Positions 39,722 through 47,856 of a stretch of DNA of 64,000 bases are shown here, one piece after another. The stretch is taken from positions 62,001-126,000 of the forward strand of contig CAJNCY010000007.1 of NCBI GenBank assembly GCA_905221375.1, in the 5' to 3' direction. The notes below the pieces were generated by a model that was given only the letters and a program-made list of their open reading frames with translations, had not been told where the DNA came from and ran no database searches. A program made the translations under genes and the position numbers. Source of the DNA: a bacterium (GTDB lineage: Bacteria > Bacillota > Bacilli > Lactobacillales > Streptococcaceae). Numbering within the stretch: position 1 is the first letter of the stretch; each line of letters begins with the position of its first letter.

Positions 39722-39796
39722 CGGACTGTGCCAAAAAGATAGTTTTTTCTAGGACGCAAGCGTCCGTCGTCAAAACCCCTATTTTGGCTGTGTCCG
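39722..39796 (+). other. Large hairpin immediately upstream of dnaJ
   Basis: CGGAC and GCCAAAA (39722-39736) pair with TTTTGGC and GTCCG (39782-39796) around a symmetric TGT/TGT loop. An inner hairpin GGACG-CAAG-CGTCC lies at 39752-39765. It ends 25 nt before the dnaJ ATG and may control dnaJ translation. Confidence 0.6.
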
Positions 39797-39821
39797 TTTG
39801 ACGCCCTTTGTATCTTGAATT

Positions 39822-40961
39822 ATGAACAATACTGAATTTTATGATCGTCTGGGGGTGTCAAAAAACGCTTCGGCAGACGAGATCAAAAAGGCTTATCGTA
39901 AGCTTTCCAAAAAATACCACCCAGATATCAACAAGGAGCCTGGTGCTGAGGAAAAGTACAAGGAAGTTCAAGAAGCCTATGAGACTTTGAGTGACGACCA
40001 AAAACGGGCTGCCTATGATCAATATGGTGCGGCTGGTGCCAATGGTGGCTTTGGAGGCTTCGGTGGTGGAGCTGGCGGTTTCAATGGGGCAGGTGGCTTC
40101 GGTGGTTTTGAGGACATCTTCTCAAGTTTCTTCGGCGGAGGCGGTGCTTCGCGCAATCCAAACGCTCCTCGTCAAGGGGATGACCTCCAATACCGTGTGA
40201 ATTTGACCTTTGAAGAAGCTATTTTCGGAGCTGAAAAAGAAGTCAAGTACAACCGTGAAGCAAGCTGTCGTACATGTAATGGCTCAGGTGCTAAGCCAGG
40301 AACAAGTCCAGTCACTTGTGGACGCTGTCATGGCGCTGGTGTTATTAACGTCGATACGCAGACTCCGCTTGGTATGATGCGTCGCCAAGTAACCTGTGAT
40401 GTCTGTCATGGTCGCGGAAAAGAAATCAAAGATCCATGTACAACCTGTCACGGAACTGGTCATGAGAAACAAGCTCATAGCGTACATGTGAAAATCCCTG
40501 CTGGCGTGGAAACAGGTCAACAAATTCGCTTAGCAGGTCAAGGTGAAGCTGGCTTTAATGGTGGACCTTATGGTGACTTGTATGTAGTAGTTTCTGTGGA
40601 AGCCAGCGACAAGTTTGAACGTGAAGGAACGACTATCTTCTACAATCTCAACCTCAACTTCGTCCAAGCGGCTCTGGGTGATACAGTAGATATTCCAACT
40701 GTTCACGGTGATGTTGAATTGGTTATCCCAGAGGGAACTCAGACTGGTAAGAAATTCCGTCTACGTGGCAAAGGAGCTCCGAGTCTTCGTGGTGGTGCAG
40801 TTGGTGACCAATATGTTACCGTTAATGTCGTAACACCGACGGGCTTAAACGACCGTCAAAAAGCAGCCTTGAAAGAATTCGCAGCTGCTGGTGACTTGAA
40901 AGTAAATCCAAAGAAAAAAGGCTTCTTTGACCATATTAAAGATGCCTTTGAAGGAGAATAA
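39822..40961 (+). CDS. dnaJ: Chaperone DnaJ (Hsp40)
   Basis: DnaJ stimulates DnaK ATPase and delivers substrates. The 379-residue protein has a J domain with the HPD motif (residues 34-36), a Gly/Phe-rich linker (about 70-120), four CxxCxGxG zinc motifs ([24 protein letters not shown] and CTTCHGTG) and the C-terminal substrate domains. The start [14 protein letters not shown] is right for the family, but the 20 bases before the ATG contain no Shine-Dalgarno sequence. No CIRCE is seen nearby. Confidence 0.97.
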   Translation: MNNTEFYDRLGVSKNASADEIKKAYRKLSKKYHPDINKEPGAEEKYKEVQEAYETLSDDQKRAAYDQYGAAGANGGFGGFGGGAGGFNGAGGFGGFEDIFSSFFGGGGASRNPNAPRQGDDLQYRVNLTFEEAIFGAEKEVKYNREASCRTCNGSGAKPGTSPVTCGRCHGAGVINVDTQTPLGMMRRQVTCDVCHGRGKEIKDPCTTCHGTGHEKQAHSVHVKIPAGVETGQQIRLAGQGEAGFNGGPYGDLYVVVSVEASDKFEREGTTIFYNLNLNFVQAALGDTVDIPTVHGDVELVIPEGTQTGKKFRLRGKGAPSLRGGAVGDQYVTVNVVTPTGLNDRQKAALKEFAAAGDLKVNPKKKGFFDHIKDAFEGE

Positions 40962-40964
40962 AGT

Positions 40965-40991
40965 AAAAAAAGAGCCGTCGGGCTCTTTTTT
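40965..40991 (+). terminator. Terminator after dnaJ
   Basis: AAAAAAGAGCC pairs with GGCTCTTTTTT across a GTCG loop. An almost identical terminator lies at 41370-41393. Confidence 0.92.
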
Positions 40992-41062
40992 AAGTGTAAA
41001 CAAGCCATATCCCGTCAATTATACACCACAATTTAGACAACGCATTCACCATTTCATAACTA

Positions 41063-41202
41063 ATACTCTTCGAAAATCTCTTCAAACCGCGTCAACGTTA
41101 TATGTGACTGACTTCGTCAGTCTTATCTACAACCTCAAAACAGTGTTTTGAGCAACCTGCGACTAGTTTCCTAGTTTGATTTTTGATTTTCATTGAGTAT
41201 AA
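41063..41202 (+). repeat. BOX element with boxB-like segment
   Basis: It begins ATACTCTTCGAAAATC and ends TTTTCATTGAGTATAA. It retains CGCGTCAACGTTATATG of boxA, then the boxB-type inverted repeats TGACTGACTTCGTCAGTC and CTCAAAACAGTGTTTTGAG, then boxC. It lies in the 430-bp gap between dnaJ and the next gene. Confidence 0.87.
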
Positions 41203-41217
41203 ATCAAATACTTTCCC

Positions 41218-41352
41218 AGACTTTCCGCCGTAATGAAAACACCTGTAACAGTTTGATTTCAGGTGTTCGGAAACTTTGAGACCTAGGCTCAAAGTTTAGG
41301 TATGGAACTTCGAAGAAGGTCGCTACCGTCCGTCATTACTTAAGGAAAGTCT
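41218..41352 (+). repeat. Structured intergenic repeat, copy 2 (135 nt)
   Basis: The outer helix pairs AGACTTTCC (41218-41226) with GGAAAGTCT (41344-41352), perfect over 9 bp. The internal loop GCC/TTAA is the same as in copy 1. The second helix is GTAATGA (41230-41236) with TCATTAC (41333-41339). Inside are hairpin AACACCTG/CAGGTGTT, hairpin AAACTTTGAG/CTCAAAGTTT with TAGG in the loop, ACTTC/GAAGGT, and the conserved CGCTACCGTCC. Confidence 0.78.
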
Positions 41353-41369
41353 TAAAAAATCTATAAACT

Positions 41370-41393
41370 AAAAAGAGCCGTTGGGCTCTTTTT
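41370..41393 (-). terminator. Terminator of the minus-strand hit operon
   Basis: AAAAAGAGCC (41370-41379) pairs with GGCTCTTTTT (41384-41393) across a GTTG loop. It could work on both strands; on the minus strand it ends the two-gene unit that follows. Confidence 0.85.
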
Positions 41394-41679
41394 ACTTATC
41401 TTCAATTTCCTGTGTTTCTTTGATGACAGCTAGTCTAGTCTGGATATCTTTTTCCAAGACCTTAAACTTGTAAGTCAGGTCTTCTTGGTATTCCTTGATG
41501 AGTTCTTTTTGCTGGTCGATGATTTGCAGGCTGTTTTGGATAATATCCACATCGTCCTTGATAGCTTGAACGCGGTCAGTGGTATTCAAGACTTCATCTG
41601 TGATAGTTTGGCGATTTTTTGTGACCAGATAACTTCCTGCTGCAGCTCCTGCAAATAGCAGTAGATTAGATAATTTCAT
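41392..41679 (-). CDS. Small membrane-anchored coiled-coil protein
   Basis: The 95-residue protein has one N-terminal transmembrane or signal-anchor segment (about residues 4-19, with GAAAGSY) and a long charged helical region likely to form a coiled coil (about 25-90). It looks like YtxH-type small proteins but I do not recognise a specific family. It follows hit by 9 bp on the same strand. Confidence 0.65.
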   Translation of the reverse strand: MKLSNLLLFAGAAAGSYLVTKNRQTITDEVLNTTDRVQAIKDDVDIIQNSLQIIDQQKELIKEYQEDLTYKFKVLEKDIQTRLAVIKETQEIEDK

Positions 41680-41688
41680 GGCAACTCC

Positions 41689-42099
41689 TTAGGCGTTTTT
41701 GATAGTTTCAGCGACTTGAGCGAGTTTGTCAAAGTCTGGTTCGTGGGCGATAAAATCAATCTTGAAGTCATCGTCTGCGCTGTAGCGAGGTACGAGGTGA
41801 ACATGGGTATGAAAAACTGTTTGTCCTGCGATTTCTTCACAGTTGGCAATGATATTCATACCAGTAGCCTTGGTAGCTTTCATGACTTTTTGAGCTACTT
41901 TTGGTACTTGGGCAAAGAGTTGGCTGGCGCTAGTAGCGTCCATTTCCAAAAGATTGCGATAGTGCTCTTTTGGTACGACCAAGGTGTGTCCAGGTGTTAC
42001 TTGAGAGATATCAAGAAAGGCAAGGACCTGCTCATCTTCATATACTTTTGAAGCAGGAATTTCCCCTGCAATGATTTTACAAAAAATGCAATCTGACAT
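41689..42099 (-). CDS. hit: HIT family nucleotide hydrolase
   Basis: This 136-residue histidine-triad protein has the HTHVHLVPR motif near residue 97 and the N-terminal CIFCKIIAGEIPASKVYEDE. HIT proteins hydrolyse nucleotide conjugates such as adenosine phosphoramidates. It is divergently transcribed from the ABC genes to its right. The minus-strand extended -10 box (TGGTATAAT, 42144-42152) lies next to the plus-strand one at 42127-42135. Confidence 0.93.
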   Translation of the reverse strand: MSDCIFCKIIAGEIPASKVYEDEQVLAFLDISQVTPGHTLVVPKEHYRNLLEMDATSASQLFAQVPKVAQKVMKATKATGMNIIANCEEIAGQTVFHTHVHLVPRYSADDDFKIDFIAHEPDFDKLAQVAETIKNA

Positions 42100-42126
42100 A
42101 AAATCTACCTCTACTGTATTGAATTT

Positions 42127-42152
42127 TGATATAATATAGCTACATTATACCA
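42127..42152. promoter_or_regulatory. Closely packed divergent promoters between hit and the ABC pair
   Basis: Plus strand: TGATATAAT at 42127-42135. Minus strand: TGGTATAAT, read from 42152 to 42144. The two extended -10 boxes are only 8 bp apart, so RNA polymerase cannot occupy both. Confidence 0.65.
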
Positions 42153-42166
42153 GATTTGGAGAAAAT

Positions 42167-42898
42167 ATGTTAGAAATTAAAAACCTGACAGGTGGCTATG
42201 TTCATATCCCTGTCTTGAAAGATGTGTCCTTTACTGTTGAAAGTGGGCAGTTGGTCGGTTTGATTGGTCTCAATGGTGCTGGAAAATCGACGACTATTAA
42301 TGAAATTATCGGTCTGTTGACACCTTATAGTGGCTCCATCAATATCAACGGTTTGAGCTTGCAAGAAGATGCGACTAACTACCGCAAGCAAATTGGCTAC
42401 ATTCCTGAGACACCTAGTTTGTATGAGGAATTGACCCTCAGAGAGCATATCGAAACGGTTGCTATGGCTTATGGTATTGAGCAAAAAGTGGCTTTTGAGC
42501 GAGTAGAACCCTTGTTAAAAATGTTCCGTCTGGACCAGAAATTGGACTGGTTCCCTGTTCATTTTTCAAAAGGGATGAAGCAGAAGGTCATGATTATCTG
42601 TGCTTTTGTGGTGGATCCGAGTCTCTTCATCGTGGATGAGCCTTTCCTTGGTCTCGATCCTCTGGCTATTTCTGACTTGATTCAGCTTTTGGAAGTGGAA
42701 AAGCAAAAGGGCAAGTCCATTCTCATGAGTACCCACGTGCTGGATTCGGCGGAGAAGATGTGTGATGCCTTCGTTATTCTCCACAAGGGGGAGGTGCGTG
42801 CTAAGGGAAATCTCCTGCAACTGCGCGAAGCCTTTGATATGCCTGAGGCTAGTTTGAATGATATTTACTTGGCTCTGACCAAAGAGGAGGAGCTATGA
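42167..42898 (+). CDS. ABC transporter ATP-binding protein (EcsA-like)
   Basis: The 243-residue ATPase has Walker A GLNGAGKS near residue 37, a signature-like FSKGMKQKV near 133 (LSGGQ is degenerate), and Walker B LFIVDEPFLGLD near 152. It resembles EcsA of Bacillus, an ABC exporter ATPase linked to protein secretion, competence and intramembrane protease activity. The permease gene follows with a 4-bp overlap. Confidence 0.85.
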   Translation: MLEIKNLTGGYVHIPVLKDVSFTVESGQLVGLIGLNGAGKSTTINEIIGLLTPYSGSININGLSLQEDATNYRKQIGYIPETPSLYEELTLREHIETVAMAYGIEQKVAFERVEPLLKMFRLDQKLDWFPVHFSKGMKQKVMIICAFVVDPSLFIVDEPFLGLDPLAISDLIQLLEVEKQKGKSILMSTHVLDSAEKMCDAFVILHKGEVRAKGNLLQLREAFDMPEASLNDIYLALTKEEEL

Positions 42899-43944
42899 AA
42901 GACTTGTTTTTAAAGAGAAAGCAGGTTTTTCGTAAGGAGTGTGTCGGTTATCTGCGCTATGTTCTCAATGACCACTTTGTCTTGTTCCTGCTTGTTCTGC
43001 TGGGATTTCTAGCCTACCAGTACAGTCAACTCTTGCAACATTTTCCTGAAAATCATTGGCCTATCCTTTTGTTTGTAGGGATTACCTCTGTTTTGCTTTT
43101 GCTTTGGGGTGGGATTGCCACCTATATGGAGGCACCAGACAAGCTCTTTCTCTTGGTTGGTGAAGAGGAAATCAAGCTCCATCTAAAGCGTCAAACTGGC
43201 ATTTCCCTAGTCTTTTGGCTCTTTGTCCAGACTCTTTTCTTGCTGTTATTTGCGCCTTTATTTTTTGCAATGGGTTATGGCTTGCCAGTTTTTCTGGTCT
43301 ATGTGCTCCTATTGGGGGTAGGGAAATATCTGCTTTTTCGTCAAAAAGCCAGCAAATTTTTCACTGAAAATAGATTGGACTGGGACTATGTCATTTCCCA
43401 AGAAAGCAAGCGTAAGCAAGTCTTGCTTCGTTTCTTTGCCCTCTTTACTCAGGTCAAGGGGATTTCAAACAGCGTCAAGCGTCGTGCCTATCTGGACTTT
43501 ATCCTAAAGGCTGTTCAGAAGGTGCCTGGGAAGATTTGGCAAAATCTCTATCTGCGTTCTTATCTGCGAAATGGAGATCTCTTTGCCCTCAGTCTCCGTC
43601 TTCTCTTGCTTTCTTTGTTGGCGCAGGTCTTTATCGAGCAAGCTTGGATTGCGACAGCAGTGGTAGTTCTCTTTAACTACCTCTTGCTCTTCCAGTTGCT
43701 GGCACTCTATCACGCCTTTGACTACCAGTATTTGACCCAACTCTTTCCACTGGACAAGGGGCAAAAGGAAAAAGGTTTGCAGGCGGTAGTCCGAGGATTG
43801 ACCAGTTTTGTTTTACTTGTGGAATTAGTTGTCGGGTTGATTACCTTCCAAGAAAAACTAGCCCTTCTAGCCTTACTGGGTGCAGGTTTGGTTTTACTAG
43901 CCTTGTACTTACCTTATCAGGTAAAACGTCAGATGCAGGATTAA
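42895..43944 (+). CDS. ABC transporter permease (EcsB-like)
   Basis: The 349-residue protein has several strongly hydrophobic segments grouped near residues 28-45, 56-75, 100-140 and in the last third. It fits EcsB-type permeases that pair with EcsA. It begins inside the ATPase gene (ATGA overlap). What it transports is unknown. The unit ends at a bidirectional terminator shared with blpT. Confidence 0.83.
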   Translation: MKDLFLKRKQVFRKECVGYLRYVLNDHFVLFLLVLLGFLAYQYSQLLQHFPENHWPILLFVGITSVLLLLWGGIATYMEAPDKLFLLVGEEEIKLHLKRQTGISLVFWLFVQTLFLLLFAPLFFAMGYGLPVFLVYVLLLGVGKYLLFRQKASKFFTENRLDWDYVISQESKRKQVLLRFFALFTQVKGISNSVKRRAYLDFILKAVQKVPGKIWQNLYLRSYLRNGDLFALSLRLLLLSLLAQVFIEQAWIATAVVVLFNYLLLFQLLALYHAFDYQYLTQLFPLDKGQKEKGLQAVVRGLTSFVLLVELVVGLITFQEKLALLALLGAGLVLLALYLPYQVKRQMQD

Positions 43945-43962
43945 TCTTGCCTATATGACACT

Positions 43963-44003
43963 AAAAAAGAAGTTGAGTTCAGTTTGTCTCAACTTCTTTT
44001 ATT
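43963..44003. terminator. Bidirectional terminator between the EcsB-like gene and blpT
   Basis: AAAAGAAGTTGAG (ending 43977) pairs with CTCAACTTCTTTT (43988-44000), with A- and T-runs on both sides, between convergent genes. Confidence 0.88.
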
Positions 44004-44005
44004 TT

Positions 44006-44335
44006 TTACAAGATAATGGTTGGCCCGTAGAGGCTCAACTTGGTCTTGACTTGGTCAAAGTGGAAACGGTCATAGGCCCGCCAAGCGGCGCGAGTAGGAG
44101 CATCTGGATTGAGGGCGCTGAGTCCCATGAGAAGACTGGAAGTCTGGTAAAATTTTTCCAGTTCAATCAAGACTCGATTATCCACTGTTTCAGCCTTGGC
44201 TAGAAAGCCAAGAATAGAGTTTAATTGCTCCTGAAAGCGGACGTCGTCAGCGCTTGCCTGTTTGCATGCTTGGTAGGCTTTGTTTAAGTCAGTAATCAAA
44301 GTCTGAGCTCTTTTGATAGGGTCTGTATCTGTCAT
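44006..44335 (-). CDS. blpT: BlpT, blp-linked small protein
   Basis: This 109-residue soluble helical protein has no clear motif. I recognise it as BlpT, which in pneumococcus sits beside the blp regulatory genes in the same opposite orientation; its function is not established. AAAGGAGG precedes the ATG. It has its own strong promoter. Confidence 0.75.
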   Translation of the reverse strand: MTDTDPIKRAQTLITDLNKAYQACKQASADDVRFQEQLNSILGFLAKAETVDNRVLIELEKFYQTSSLLMGLSALNPDAPTRAAWRAYDRFHFDQVKTKLSLYGPTIIL

Positions 44336-44369
44336 GAGAATTCCTCCTTTAATCTGGGTGCTAGTTTTG

Positions 44370-44399
44370 ATTATAGCAATTGTATTTTGATACTGTCAG
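44370..44399 (-). promoter_or_regulatory. Promoter of blpT
   Basis: On the minus strand CTGACA (44394-44399), an 18-bp spacer ending TGC and TATAAT (44370-44375) form an extended promoter. Confidence 0.75.
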
Positions 44400-44479
44400 T
44401 CTATCACTTTTATCTCCTTTTTCGCCTTCAAATCTTTAATTGTTCTTGAAATGTCTTGAATGGCAATGAGTAGATTTTA

Positions 44480-44488
44480 TGATAAAAT
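44480..44488 (+). promoter_or_regulatory. Extended -10 promoter of blpSRH
   Basis: TGATAAAAT at 44480-44488 lies 123 bp before blpS. The -35 region is weak. The leader between holds an inverted repeat AATCCT/AGGATT (about 44521-44560). No second feature is apparent in the 44336-44611 gap. Confidence 0.6.
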
Positions 44489-44611
44489 AGTTGTAACCTC
44501 ATCATGATGTTGTAGAAAAATAATCCTTTTAGGAGCTTTCAAAGACTGTTTAGGATTGGGTGTGCTTGTGCTAGACCTTTTCTGTTATTCTTTTCTTAGG
44601 AGGAGAATCCA

Positions 44612-44950
44612 ATGAAACATATGATTATTCAGACACAGAAAACAGTCTATAAAGTAAACGTCGACGATATCTACTATATCCAAATGCATCCAACTAAAGC
44701 ACATACCGTACAGATTGTTACAGAAGAAGCTAGTTTTAATATGGTTCAAAATTTAAGTAATCTTGAGAACCAATATGGGGAAACCTTGATGAGATGTCAT
44801 CGAAATTGTTTGGTCAATCTTGATAAAGTAAAATCGATTGATTTTCAAGAAAGAATCCTTTTTCTTGGAGAAGAGGGTCAATACGCTGTCAAGTATTCCA
44901 GACGTCGCTATAGAGAAATTCGTCAAAAATGGTTGAAAGAGGGAGAGTAA
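44612..44950 (+). CDS. blpS: BlpS, stand-alone LytTR DNA-binding protein
   Basis: The 112-residue protein is a LytTR domain alone (KVNVDDIYYIQMHPTKAHTVQI at the start, then MRCHRNCLVNLDKVKSID). In pneumococcus BlpS sits beside the response regulator BlpR and is thought to modulate it, lacking its own receiver domain. GGAGGAG precedes the ATG. blpR begins 4 bp after its stop. Confidence 0.87.
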   Translation: MKHMIIQTQKTVYKVNVDDIYYIQMHPTKAHTVQIVTEEASFNMVQNLSNLENQYGETLMRCHRNCLVNLDKVKSIDFQERILFLGEEGQYAVKYSRRRYREIRQKWLKEGE

Positions 44951-44954
44951 AAAG

Positions 44955-45692
44955 ATGAGAATATTTGTTTTAGAGGATGATTTTTCCCAACAAGCTAGAA
45001 TTGAAACGACGATTGAGAAACTTTTGAAAGCACATCATATCACTCCCAGCTCTTTTGCGGTCTTTGGCAAGCCAGACCAACTGCTGGCAGAGGTGCATGA
45101 GAAGGGAGCCCATCAACTATTCTTTTTGGACATTGAGATTCGAAATGAGGAGATGAAGGGGCTGGAGGTGGCTAGAAAGATTCGGGATCGGGATCCTTAT
45201 GCCCTGATTGTCTTTGTGACGACTCACTCGGAGTTTATGCCCCTGTCCTTTCGCTACCAAGTGTCTGCTCTGGACTACATTGATAAGGCTCTTTCGGCAG
45301 AGGAGTTTGAATCTCGGATCGAGACAGCCCTCCTCTATGCCAATAGTCAAGACAGTAAAAGTCTGGCGGAAGATTGCTTTTACTTTAAATCAAAATTTGC
45401 TCAATTTCAGTATCCTTTTAAAGAGGTTTATTATCTTGAAACATCGCCCAGAGCCCATCGTGTTATTCTCTATACCAAGACGGACAGGCTGGAATTTACA
45501 GCGAGTTTAGAGGAGGTTTTCAAGCAGGAGCCCCGTCTCTTGCAGTGCCATCGCTCTTTTCTCATCAATCCTGCAAATGTGGTTCGTTTGGATAAGAAAG
45601 AAAAACTCCTTTTCTTTCCCAATGGTGGAAGTTGTCTAATCGCGCGTTATAAGGTCAGGGAAGTGTCTGAGACTATCAATAACTTACATTGA
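44955..45692 (+). CDS. blpR: BlpR, response regulator of the bacteriocin-like peptide system
   Basis: This 245-residue AgrA/ComE-type regulator has a receiver domain (residues 1-125) with the acidic pair at 7-8 and phosphoacceptor Asp in LFFLDIEIR near 59, and a LytTR DNA-binding domain (about 140-240). Such regulators bind paired 9-bp direct repeats in phase on the DNA, as seen at 47571-47600. It is coupled to blpS and blpH. Confidence 0.9.
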   Translation: MRIFVLEDDFSQQARIETTIEKLLKAHHITPSSFAVFGKPDQLLAEVHEKGAHQLFFLDIEIRNEEMKGLEVARKIRDRDPYALIVFVTTHSEFMPLSFRYQVSALDYIDKALSAEEFESRIETALLYANSQDSKSLAEDCFYFKSKFAQFQYPFKEVYYLETSPRAHRVILYTKTDRLEFTASLEEVFKQEPRLLQCHRSFLINPANVVRLDKKEKLLFFPNGGSCLIARYKVREVSETINNLH

Positions 45693-45705
45693 TCTAGGAG
45701 AGTTT

Positions 45706-47055
45706 ATGTATATTTTTGGGATGATATTGTATTCACTAGCTATTATTGGGCTAGAAATTATCATGTTCTTTAAGGTAGATGGAATTAGTTTCACTATAGA
45801 TAAAATTTTTAAGGGCTTTCTTCTAAAATTTCTTCTAGCAGCAATTGTTACAACTTTTAATTATTTAGTCTTGACTGACTATCTGTCATACTTTATAGAA
45901 CCCTTGTTCGGCCTCAGCTTGTCTTTCTTATTGTTAAGAGGGCTTTCTAAAAGACTCCTTTTCTTTTATGGTCTCTTTCCAATTGTATTGATGGATATCT
46001 TTTACAGAAGTCTCTCCTATTTTGTGTTTCCGTTTTTGGGGCAAGGGATTGTAGATGGAGATGGAAATCCTCTCTTTTTGTTGATTATGCTATTCGTTTG
46101 CTTCATAGTATTAGTCTTTTTGAAATGGTTGGACTATGATTTTACTAGATTGAGAAAGGAGTTTCTCGATAAAGGCTTTCAACAGTCCCTGACTAAGATT
46201 AACTGGATAATGGGGGCTTACTTTCTAGTCATGGAAAATCTGTCTTACTTTGAATATGCATACGATATCCAATCAAAGACTGTTCGCCATCTTATCCTAG
46301 TGTTTTACCTACTCTTTTTTATGGGGATTATCAAGAAATTGGATACCTATTTGAAGGAAAAACTTCAGGAGAAACTGAACCAAGAACAGGCCTTGCGCTA
46401 TAGAGATATGGAGCGCTATAGTCGGCATATAGAGGAACTTTACAAGGAAGTACGGAGTTTTCGCCATGACTACACCAACCTCTTGACCAGTTTACGTCTG
46501 GGTATTGAAGAGGAGGATATGGAGCAGATAAAAGAGGTCTACGACTCGGTCTTAAAGGATTCTAGTGAAAAATTGCGGGACAACAAATATGACCTGGGCA
46601 GATTGGTGAATATTCGAGACCGTGCCCTCAAAAGTCTTCTAGCAGGGAAATTTCTAAAAGCCAGAGATAAGAAGATTATCTTTAATGTCGAAGTTCCTGA
46701 GGAGATTCAGGTCGAGGGGATGAGCCTGCTTGATTTTCTAACCATTGTGTCTATCCTTTGTGACAATGCTATTGAAGCCAGTGCAGAGGCCAGTCAACCT
46801 CATGTTTCAATCGCCTTTTTAAAAAATGGAGCACAGGAGACCTTTATCATCGAAAATTCCATCAAAGAAGAGGGTATCGATATTTCTGAAATCTTCTCCT
46901 TTGGAGCAAGTTCTAAAGGGGAGGAGAGAGGAGTTGGTCTCTATACCGTCATGAAGATTGTCGAAAGCCATCCCAATACCAGTCTCAATACCACCTGCCA
47001 AAATCAAGTCTTTCGTCAGGTTTTAACAATTCACTCGATGTCAGTTGATGATTAG
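45706..47055 (+). CDS. blpH: BlpH, pheromone-sensing histidine kinase
   Basis: The 449-residue kinase has six or seven N-terminal transmembrane segments (to about residue 215), a coiled-coil linker, the phosphoacceptor His in SFRHDYTNLL near residue 248, and an HPK10-type ATPase domain with the N-box LCDNAIEA and G-box RGVGLYTVMKI. It is a class 10 kinase of the ComD/AgrC type, which in pneumococcus binds the BlpC peptide. No blpC gene follows it here. Confidence 0.9.
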   Translation: MYIFGMILYSLAIIGLEIIMFFKVDGISFTIDKIFKGFLLKFLLAAIVTTFNYLVLTDYLSYFIEPLFGLSLSFLLLRGLSKRLLFFYGLFPIVLMDIFYRSLSYFVFPFLGQGIVDGDGNPLFLLIMLFVCFIVLVFLKWLDYDFTRLRKEFLDKGFQQSLTKINWIMGAYFLVMENLSYFEYAYDIQSKTVRHLILVFYLLFFMGIIKKLDTYLKEKLQEKLNQEQALRYRDMERYSRHIEELYKEVRSFRHDYTNLLTSLRLGIEEEDMEQIKEVYDSVLKDSSEKLRDNKYDLGRLVNIRDRALKSLLAGKFLKARDKKIIFNVEVPEEIQVEGMSLLDFLTIVSILCDNAIEASAEASQPHVSIAFLKNGAQETFIIENSIKEEGIDISEIFSFGASSKGEERGVGLYTVMKIVESHPNTSLNTTCQNQVFRQVLTIHSMSVDD

Positions 47056-47123
47056 AAGATTTGTGGAAAGAAATACCGCCTGTAGTCATCAATTAAAATG
47101 CCATAGTATATGAGGTATCCTAT

Positions 47124-47480
47124 ATGAATAAGAAATCCTTTTTTATCATCTGTTCTACGTTGATTATAGCATCGAATCTTCTCATGCTTTCCGTTGTGAA
47201 CAAGGGAGAAGAAACGGGGGGCAATCTGTTTGTGATTGCTATAGCCTGTGTTATGCTACCAGTCTTTTTATATGCAGTTGAAAACAGACTTACTTCAATG
47301 GTAAGAGTAGAATCAATACTCCTGATTCAGTTGACAGTTATATCCCTACTCCGTCTTATCAACAGAATAGGGAGTACGCCTGAAATCCTCAACATTATCA
47401 TTACCCTTATCGCTTTGGCAAGTGGGACAGCTGCTATCCTTGTTGCGATTATGAGAATATATGAGAACATACGGAAGTGA
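47124..47480 (+). CDS. Small hydrophobic membrane protein in the blp locus
   Basis: This is a 118-residue protein with four predicted transmembrane helices (about 6-24, 34-52, 65-82 and 86-110) and no recognised family. GAGG lies about 9 bp before the ATG. It stands between blpH and a blp-type promoter. By position and topology it could be an immunity protein, but that is inference. It ends close to a terminator. Confidence 0.6.
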   Translation: MNKKSFFIICSTLIIASNLLMLSVVNKGEETGGNLFVIAIACVMLPVFLYAVENRLTSMVRVESILLIQLTVISLLRLINRIGSTPEILNIIITLIALASGTAAILVAIMRIYENIRK

Positions 47481-47530
47481 GGGTGAGTAGTTTTCTATTT
47501 TGTATTTTCACATTGTCAAGTTCCCCCAGG

Positions 47531-47558
47531 GCAAGTATGTTTTTCATGCTTGCTTTTT
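47531..47558 (+). terminator. Terminator upstream of the blp-type promoter
   Basis: GCAAGTATG (47531-47539) pairs with CATGCTTGC (47545-47553) with one wobble, followed by TTTTT. Confidence 0.8.
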
Positions 47559-47570
47559 AAATTTTTTACA

Positions 47571-47634
47571 ATTCAAGATGTTTTGATGACCATTTATGAT
47601 TTGAGTGATCCAAGGTCAAAATGAGTGCTATACT
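47571..47634 (+). promoter_or_regulatory. BlpR-type promoter: two LytTR repeats plus extended -10
   Basis: ATTCAAGAT at 47571-47579 and ATTTATGAT at 47592-47600 form a direct repeat with start-to-start distance 21 bp, two helical turns, the spacing used by LytTR dimers such as BlpR and ComE. An extended -10 box TGCTATACT (47626-47634) lies downstream. The surrounding bases resemble blp operon promoters as I remember them. It would drive the membrane-protein genes from 47692. Confidence 0.72.
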
Positions 47635-47691
47635 AGCAGTGTAAAGGTTCTAGCTCAACTAAGATAAAGCACACGTTTAGGAGGAAATCTT

Positions 47692-47856
47692 ATGAAGAAA
47701 AATATACTTGTCATTTTCATCTTGTATCTAATCATGTCCATCTTTCTTTATCCGTTCAGGGAGAGTACTTGGTATCAGCTATTTTATACCATAGCCTATG
47801 TGATTGCAGTGATGATTTATTTTGCTATCATGAAAAAGAAAGGAGAAAAGAAATGA
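47692..47856 (+). CDS. 54-residue membrane protein, first gene after the blp promoter
   Basis: It reads MKKNILVIFILYLIMSIFLY at the start, with two hydrophobic segments (about 4-20 and 28-46) and a lysine-rich tail. GGAGG precedes the ATG. It has no double-glycine leader, so it is not a typical class II bacteriocin. Its stop overlaps the next start (ATGA). A small immunity protein is the likely role (inference). Confidence 0.7.
   Translation: MKKNILVIFILYLIMSIFLYPFRESTWYQLFYTIAYVIAVMIYFAIMKKKGEKK

Noticed and set aside
39750..39775. Short similarity (CGTCCGTC) between the dnaJ hairpin and copy 2 of the structured repeat
   Set aside because: The helices and loops of the repeat are not present around it, so I did not count it as a fourth copy.
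47056..47123. Search for a blpC pheromone gene after blpH
   Set aside because: The gap is too short and has no frame with a double-glycine leader on either strand.
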